A stretch of DNA of 6,894 nt from an uncultured Pseudomonadota bacterium (lineage in GTDB: Bacteria > Pseudomonadota > Gammaproteobacteria > Methylococcales > Methylomonadaceae): positions 1 through 6,894 of the forward strand of contig CAIZCB010000060.1 in the NCBI GenBank assembly GCA_903931355.1, in the 5' to 3' direction. Shown here in pieces: positions 4,105 to 6,894 of the stretch; position 1 is the stretch's first letter; every line of letters begins with the position of its first letter. The position numbers were made by a program, and so were the translations under genes. The notes below the pieces were generated by a model, which did not search any database, had not been told where the DNA came from, and worked only from the letters and a program-made list of their open reading frames with translations.

Positions 4105-6509
4105 AGCGTTATAGTTTTTTAAAACTAATCCTATTGGTTTTGTTAGTCATCGTCGCCTTCAATCAGCCCTCACAAGCCGCCAATGTCCGTTGGCAAACCT
4201 TGGTTTCGTTAACTTTCGATGATGGTTTAACCCAATCTCCCGCGCGTGCGATTCTGGCAAAACACGGAATGCACGGCACTTTTTACATCAATTCCAACAA
4301 AGTCGATTCCGGTGGTGGTTATCTAACCAAAGCCGAAGTGGATGGCTTATTGGCCGATGGCAATGAGATTGCCGGCCACACCATTAACCACGTCGATTTA
4401 GCCACCTTGTCGGATACCGATCAACATAATGCTATTTGTGACGATATGCGTAATTTGGTGGATTGGTATGGTTTGGATCAAATTCACAGCTTTGCGTATC
4501 CGTTTGGCTCGACTGGGCCAAGCAGTCAGAGCGTGGTGGCTGCGGGTTGTGATGGTCTGGGGACTTATGAAAGCGCGCGTGCAGTGGGTGGCTTGATTAG
4601 TGGTCAGTATTGTCAAGATTGTCCTTGGGCGGAAAGCATTCCACCGGGCAATCGTTTTTTCGTCGCCAGCAATAGCTCGGTGGCAACCACCACCACCTTG
4701 GCTGATATGCAAAGCTATGTGATACAAGCCGAACAACATGGCGGTGGCTGGGTGCCGTTGGTGTTTCATCGGGTTTGTGATGGCTGTAGCACCTTGGCAG
4801 TCAAGCCCGCTGATTTGGATGCGCTTTTAACTTGGCTGGAAACCCGTACCGCTAATGATACCTATGTCAGAACCGTTCATGAAGTGATGTCTGGCGATTA
4901 CCCAGCGCCACCGCCACCGCCGCAACTAGGCCCGAATTTGATTGTTAATCCATCTTTAGAAGTCGATAAAAATAATCAGGCACAGTGTTGGTATCAGTCC
5001 AATTATGGGGCTAATACAGGTAATTGGAGCCATCTCAATGATGCTTCCAAAGCGCATAGTGGTAGTTATAGTGAAAACTTAGTGATTAATAGCTATAACA
5101 GTGGTGATCGAAAGTTATTACCTGAGCTGGATGCAGGGCAGGCGGCGGGTGGTTGTGCACCCAATGTTGTCGCGGGTGAGTTGTATGAGTTAAGTGCTTG
5201 GTACAAATCCACTGTACCGACCACGCTGGTGATGTTTTATTTAGATGCGAACGGCAACTGGCAGTATTGGCGCGATGGGCCGGTTTACACAGCGGTTGAT
5301 AACTGGACTCAGTTCAAATATTACGCCAGAGATTTACCGGCTGGCGCTCAGGCTTTGAGTTTTGGGCTTTCACTCAATAGTACCGGCGAATTAAGTACCG
5401 ATGATTATTCAATGGCGGCGGTGCTTGGTAACGTCGCGGCAGTTGATAGTAATTCACCGGTAATTGAGAGTTTTGCTCCGGCTGATGGTAGTTCGGTAAC
5501 AGGTCCTGTTTCACTCACTGCATCGGTTACCGATAATTCGGTGGTGCAAAGCGTGGAGTTTTTAATCAATGACACTGTGGTTGGTACTGATCACACCAAA
5601 CCTTATTCAGTGACTTGGAATTCTAGTTCGGTGCCCAATGGTGTTGCCACTTATACGGTTCGAGCGACCGATGATAGTGGTAATCAAACCTTGTCAGCGG
5701 TTAATAATCTGACTGTGCAAAATGACTTATTACCACCAACTATCAGCTTTATCCAACCACCAACCCCTAACGAAGCTGATAACGTCTCTAAGCAAGTGAC
5801 TTTGTCGGCGGTTGCCGAGGATGATGTCGCAATTTCAAAAGTCACATTTTTAGTGAATGGCGCGGTGTTGGGTGTGACTAATAGCAGTCCTTATACAATT
5901 AACTGGAATACCTTGTTAAATGCCGACGGCCCCGCGATTTTGACCGCCAAAGCCTACGACACCGCTGGCAATATCACCACAACCCCAGCGATTAATGTCG
6001 TGGTTAATAATTACGCTGGCAATCCAGTCAACAATGCGTCTTTAGAGATTGACGCCAATAAAGACAGTATTCCTGATTGTTGGCAATTAGGCGGGCAGGG
6101 CACTAACAGCTTTGTTTGGACACGGATTAAAGATCCTGCTTTGACCCATAGCGGAAATTTCGCCGAATCCTTACAAATCACCAGCCGTGCCTCAGGCGAC
6201 CGTAAACTGGTGCAAAAACAAGACACCAGCACCTGTGCTCCCAAGGTAACGCCAGGCACTCGCTATACCCTAAATGCTTGGTATAAATCGACGGTACCGA
6301 CCGGCTTTGTGGTTTATTACCGCAATAGTGCCGGTGTTTGGACTTACTGGCTAACCAGCCCGAATTACGTCAGCACCAATAACTGGACTCAAGCCAACTA
6401 CACTATTCCCGCTGTGCCTGCTGGCGCTACGGCCTTATCGTTTGGTTTGTATATCAATCAGGTCGGAACTTTAGTGACCGATGATTATGGGGTGGTGAAT
6501 TTGCCGTAG
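4101..6509 (+). CDS. Secreted multimodular NodB-type polysaccharide deacetylase, cassette copy B
   Basis: This 802-residue paralogue of the protein at 655-3072 has the same architecture and presumed reaction. The signal peptide is 1-26 (SQA|A). The NodB domain (about 31-267) has TFDDG (38-42), HTINH (93-97), FAYPFGST (131-138) and VFH (221-223), so the metal and catalytic residues look intact. Cysteines 113, 150, 171, 174, 226 and 229 match all six in copy A. A proline-rich linker (PAPPPPPPQ, 268-275) leads to the first jelly-roll-like module (about 276-440), two Ig-like domains (about 453-540 and 545-636) and the second module (about 640-800), which holds DANKDSIPD (651-659). The first module has lost two residues and most acidic positions at the equivalent loop (LEVDKNNQAQCW). 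The gene is translationally coupled to its small neighbour (GGAGG 4092-4096, ATGA overlap) and followed after 31 bases by a strong terminator. The two copies may differ in substrate or timing; nothing here decides. Confidence 0.93.
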   Translation: MKRYSFLKLILLVLLVIVAFNQPSQAANVRWQTLVSLTFDDGLTQSPARAILAKHGMHGTFYINSNKVDSGGGYLTKAEVDGLLADGNEIAGHTINHVDLATLSDTDQHNAICDDMRNLVDWYGLDQIHSFAYPFGSTGPSSQSVVAAGCDGLGTYESARAVGGLISGQYCQDCPWAESIPPGNRFFVASNSSVATTTTLADMQSYVIQAEQHGGGWVPLVFHRVCDGCSTLAVKPADLDALLTWLETRTANDTYVRTVHEVMSGDYPAPPPPPQLGPNLIVNPSLEVDKNNQAQCWYQSNYGANTGNWSHLNDASKAHSGSYSENLVINSYNSGDRKLLPELDAGQAAGGCAPNVVAGELYELSAWYKSTVPTTLVMFYLDANGNWQYWRDGPVYTAVDNWTQFKYYARDLPAGAQALSFGLSLNSTGELSTDDYSMAAVLGNVAAVDSNSPVIESFAPADGSSVTGPVSLTASVTDNSVVQSVEFLINDTVVGTDHTKPYSVTWNSSSVPNGVATYTVRATDDSGNQTLSAVNNLTVQNDLLPPTISFIQPPTPNEADNVSKQVTLSAVAEDDVAISKVTFLVNGAVLGVTNSSPYTINWNTLLNADGPAILTAKAYDTAGNITTTPAINVVVNNYAGNPVNNASLEIDANKDSIPDCWQLGGQGTNSFVWTRIKDPALTHSGNFAESLQITSRASGDRKLVQKQDTSTCAPKVTPGTRYTLNAWYKSTVPTGFVVYYRNSAGVWTYWLTSPNYVSTNNWTQANYTIPAVPAGATALSFGLYINQVGTLVTDDYGVVNLP

Positions 6510-6540
6510 TTTGATTTAAATCTTTCCTCGAAAAAAAAAT

Positions 6541-6598
6541 AGCCTTGTTTTTCTTGCTCGCTTGGCCATCAAGCAAGTGAGAATAACGAGGCTTTTTT
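6541..6598 (+). terminator. Strong intrinsic terminator after copy B, possibly bidirectional
   Basis: A 24-base arm (6541-6564) folds onto 6570-6593 around the loop GCCAT, with two mismatches and three G-T pairs. The T-run is 6593-6598. Nine A at 6531-6539 precede the stem, giving a T-run on the other strand, so it could also stop transcription coming from the right. It starts 31 bases after the deacetylase stop. Confidence 0.85.
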
Positions 6599-6634
6599 AT
6601 GCCATTTTATAGAAAGCACCGCTAACTCATTGAT

Positions 6635-6705
6635 TTAAGCAGTTATCCACAAAAGCTGTGGATAACTCTGTGGATTGAAGTTGATTAACGCCCCTAACTG
6701 CTTAA
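6635..6705. repeat. 11-bp inverted repeat enclosing the DnaA-box pair
   Basis: TTAAGCAGTTA (6635-6645) and TAACTGCTTAA (6695-6705) are exact reverse complements 49 bases apart. The left arm overlaps the first three bases of the first DnaA box, so a large stem and the inner palindrome would compete. Confidence 0.5.
6641..6667. promoter_or_regulatory. Two perfect DnaA boxes in inverted orientation
   Basis: TTATCCACA (6643-6651, + strand) and TGTGGATAA (6657-6665, the same box on the - strand) match the strong DnaA box exactly. They sit in an 11-bp perfect inverted repeat, AGTTATCCACA and TGTGGATAACT, with AAAGC between. A weaker third site, TGTGGATTG (6669-6677), follows 12 bases after the second in the same orientation. 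DnaA binding is expected from the known consensus; whether it acts in replication, in control of a neighbouring gene or as a titration site is open. Confidence 0.65.
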
Positions 6706-6763
6706 TTTTTCACGGATTGACTTAGATTGATCATCTTTTAGACACTCGATTTTGATTAATATA

Positions 6764-6776
6764 AATCAATGACTTA
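6764..6776 (+). promoter_or_regulatory. Predicted IHF binding site
   Basis: AATCAATGACTTA fits the IHF consensus WATCAANNNNTTR at every fixed position and lies in AT-rich DNA about 100 bases from the DnaA boxes. Such short matches also arise by chance in AT-rich sequence, so the DnaA neighbourhood is the main reason to believe it. Confidence 0.4.
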
Positions 6777-6851
6777 GCGGGTTTTTGCTTGTGACTTTAG
6801 CTGTTAGGTTCAAAAAAGTAGCTAGTCGAAACTGTCAATCTGTTTATGTTG

Positions 6852-6877
6852 ATAACTGTGTTAGATAACACAGTTAT
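6852..6877. promoter_or_regulatory. Perfect 12-bp-arm palindrome, operator-like
   Basis: ATAACTGTGTTA (6852-6863) and TAACACAGTTAT (6866-6877) are exact reverse complements around GA. There is no T-run, which argues against a terminator. The near-continuous dyad is typical of a site for a dimeric repressor, presumably acting on a gene just beyond the window. Confidence 0.5.
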
Positions 6878-6894
6878 TTAAAAAGATTGATGAT

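Larger units (their letters stand above)
64..6509 (+). repeat. Head-to-tail duplication of a two-gene cassette
   Basis: Copy A (leader from 64, genes 92-3072) and copy B (leader from 3513, genes 3541-6509) have the same gene order, the same lengths to within 3 residues, the same 4-base overlap and the same GGAGG before the second gene. By hand count the small proteins match at 98 of the last 135 residues. The deacetylases align end to end with only small gaps and look about two thirds identical by eye. The duplication is therefore old, both copies have stayed intact, and the intergenic DNA (3073-3512) has no counterpart inside the window. Confidence 0.9.
6599..6894. other. AT-rich non-coding region with DnaA, IHF and palindromic sites
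   Basis: I find no gene in these 296 bases on either strand. The stretch is AT-rich and dense in ordered short sites: inverted DnaA boxes (6641-6667), an inverted repeat enclosing them (6635-6705), one GATC (6729-6732), a perfect IHF consensus (6764-6776), a 26-bp near-palindrome (6852-6877), and GATTGA or its complement five times (6673, 6715, 6725, 6835, 6885). It probably is the control region of a gene past the window edge, or part of a replication origin; the sequence does not decide. Confidence 0.55.

Noticed and set aside
4398..4769. Open antisense frame of 123 codons inside the copy B deacetylase
   Set aside because: It lies opposite the NodB domain, whose motifs are clearly coded on the + strand, and the same region of copy A has no matching antisense frame. 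The product shows no recognisable features.
6011..6259. Antisense frame in the last module of copy B, and similar ones at 1956-2150 and 2539-2730
   Set aside because: All are shadows of conserved module or Ig-domain coding sequence and are not conserved between the two copies.
6752..6769. FNR/ANR site, TTGAT...ATCAA
   Set aside because: The half-sites are 8 bases apart, whereas the known consensus has 4.

Overview
The window reads as a stretch of a Gram-negative, proteobacterial chromosome, probably gammaproteobacterial. The supports are Sec signal peptides, Shine-Dalgarno sites of the TAAGG/GGAGG type, REP-type palindromes between genes, a perfect IHF consensus and perfect DnaA boxes. A methanotroph-like gammaproteobacterium would fit, but nothing here proves a genus.

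Layout. Almost all coding sequence belongs to one two-gene cassette that occurs twice, head to tail, on the + strand: copy A at 92-3072 and copy B at 3541-6509. Each copy has (i) a small exported protein of 187-188 residues that I do not recognise, and (ii) a large exported protein of 802-805 residues with a signal peptide, a NodB-type carbohydrate esterase family 4 (polysaccharide deacetylase) domain, a jelly-roll-like module (probably carbohydrate binding), two bacterial Ig-like domains, and a second module of the first kind. In both copies the genes overlap by 4 bases (ATGA) with GGAGG just upstream, so they should be translationally coupled and made together. Copy A ends in a nested hairpin plus T-run at 3100-3164, copy B in a long hairpin plus T-run at 6541-6598.

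Between the copies (3073-3540, no gene) lie the first terminator, an inverted pair of REP-like hairpins whose stems differ by compensatory changes, a second palindromic repeat, a small perfect hairpin, and an AT-rich leader for copy B. After copy B (6599-6894, no gene) comes an AT-rich region with two perfect DnaA boxes in inverted orientation, an enclosing inverted repeat, a perfect IHF consensus and a perfect 12-bp-arm palindrome. It looks regulatory or replication-related and probably serves whatever lies beyond the window.

How the genes may work together (inference): the large protein would be exported, hold a glycan through its two C-terminal modules spaced by Ig domains, and remove acetyl groups from it. 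The small protein, always made with it, may be a binding partner, chaperone, inhibitor or surface anchor. The two N-terminal modules resemble each other more than either resembles the C-terminal module of its own protein, so the internal module duplication is older than the cassette duplication. The exciting candidate here is the conserved pair of an unknown small secreted protein with a multimodular deacetylase. Substrate and role cannot be read from sequence alone.
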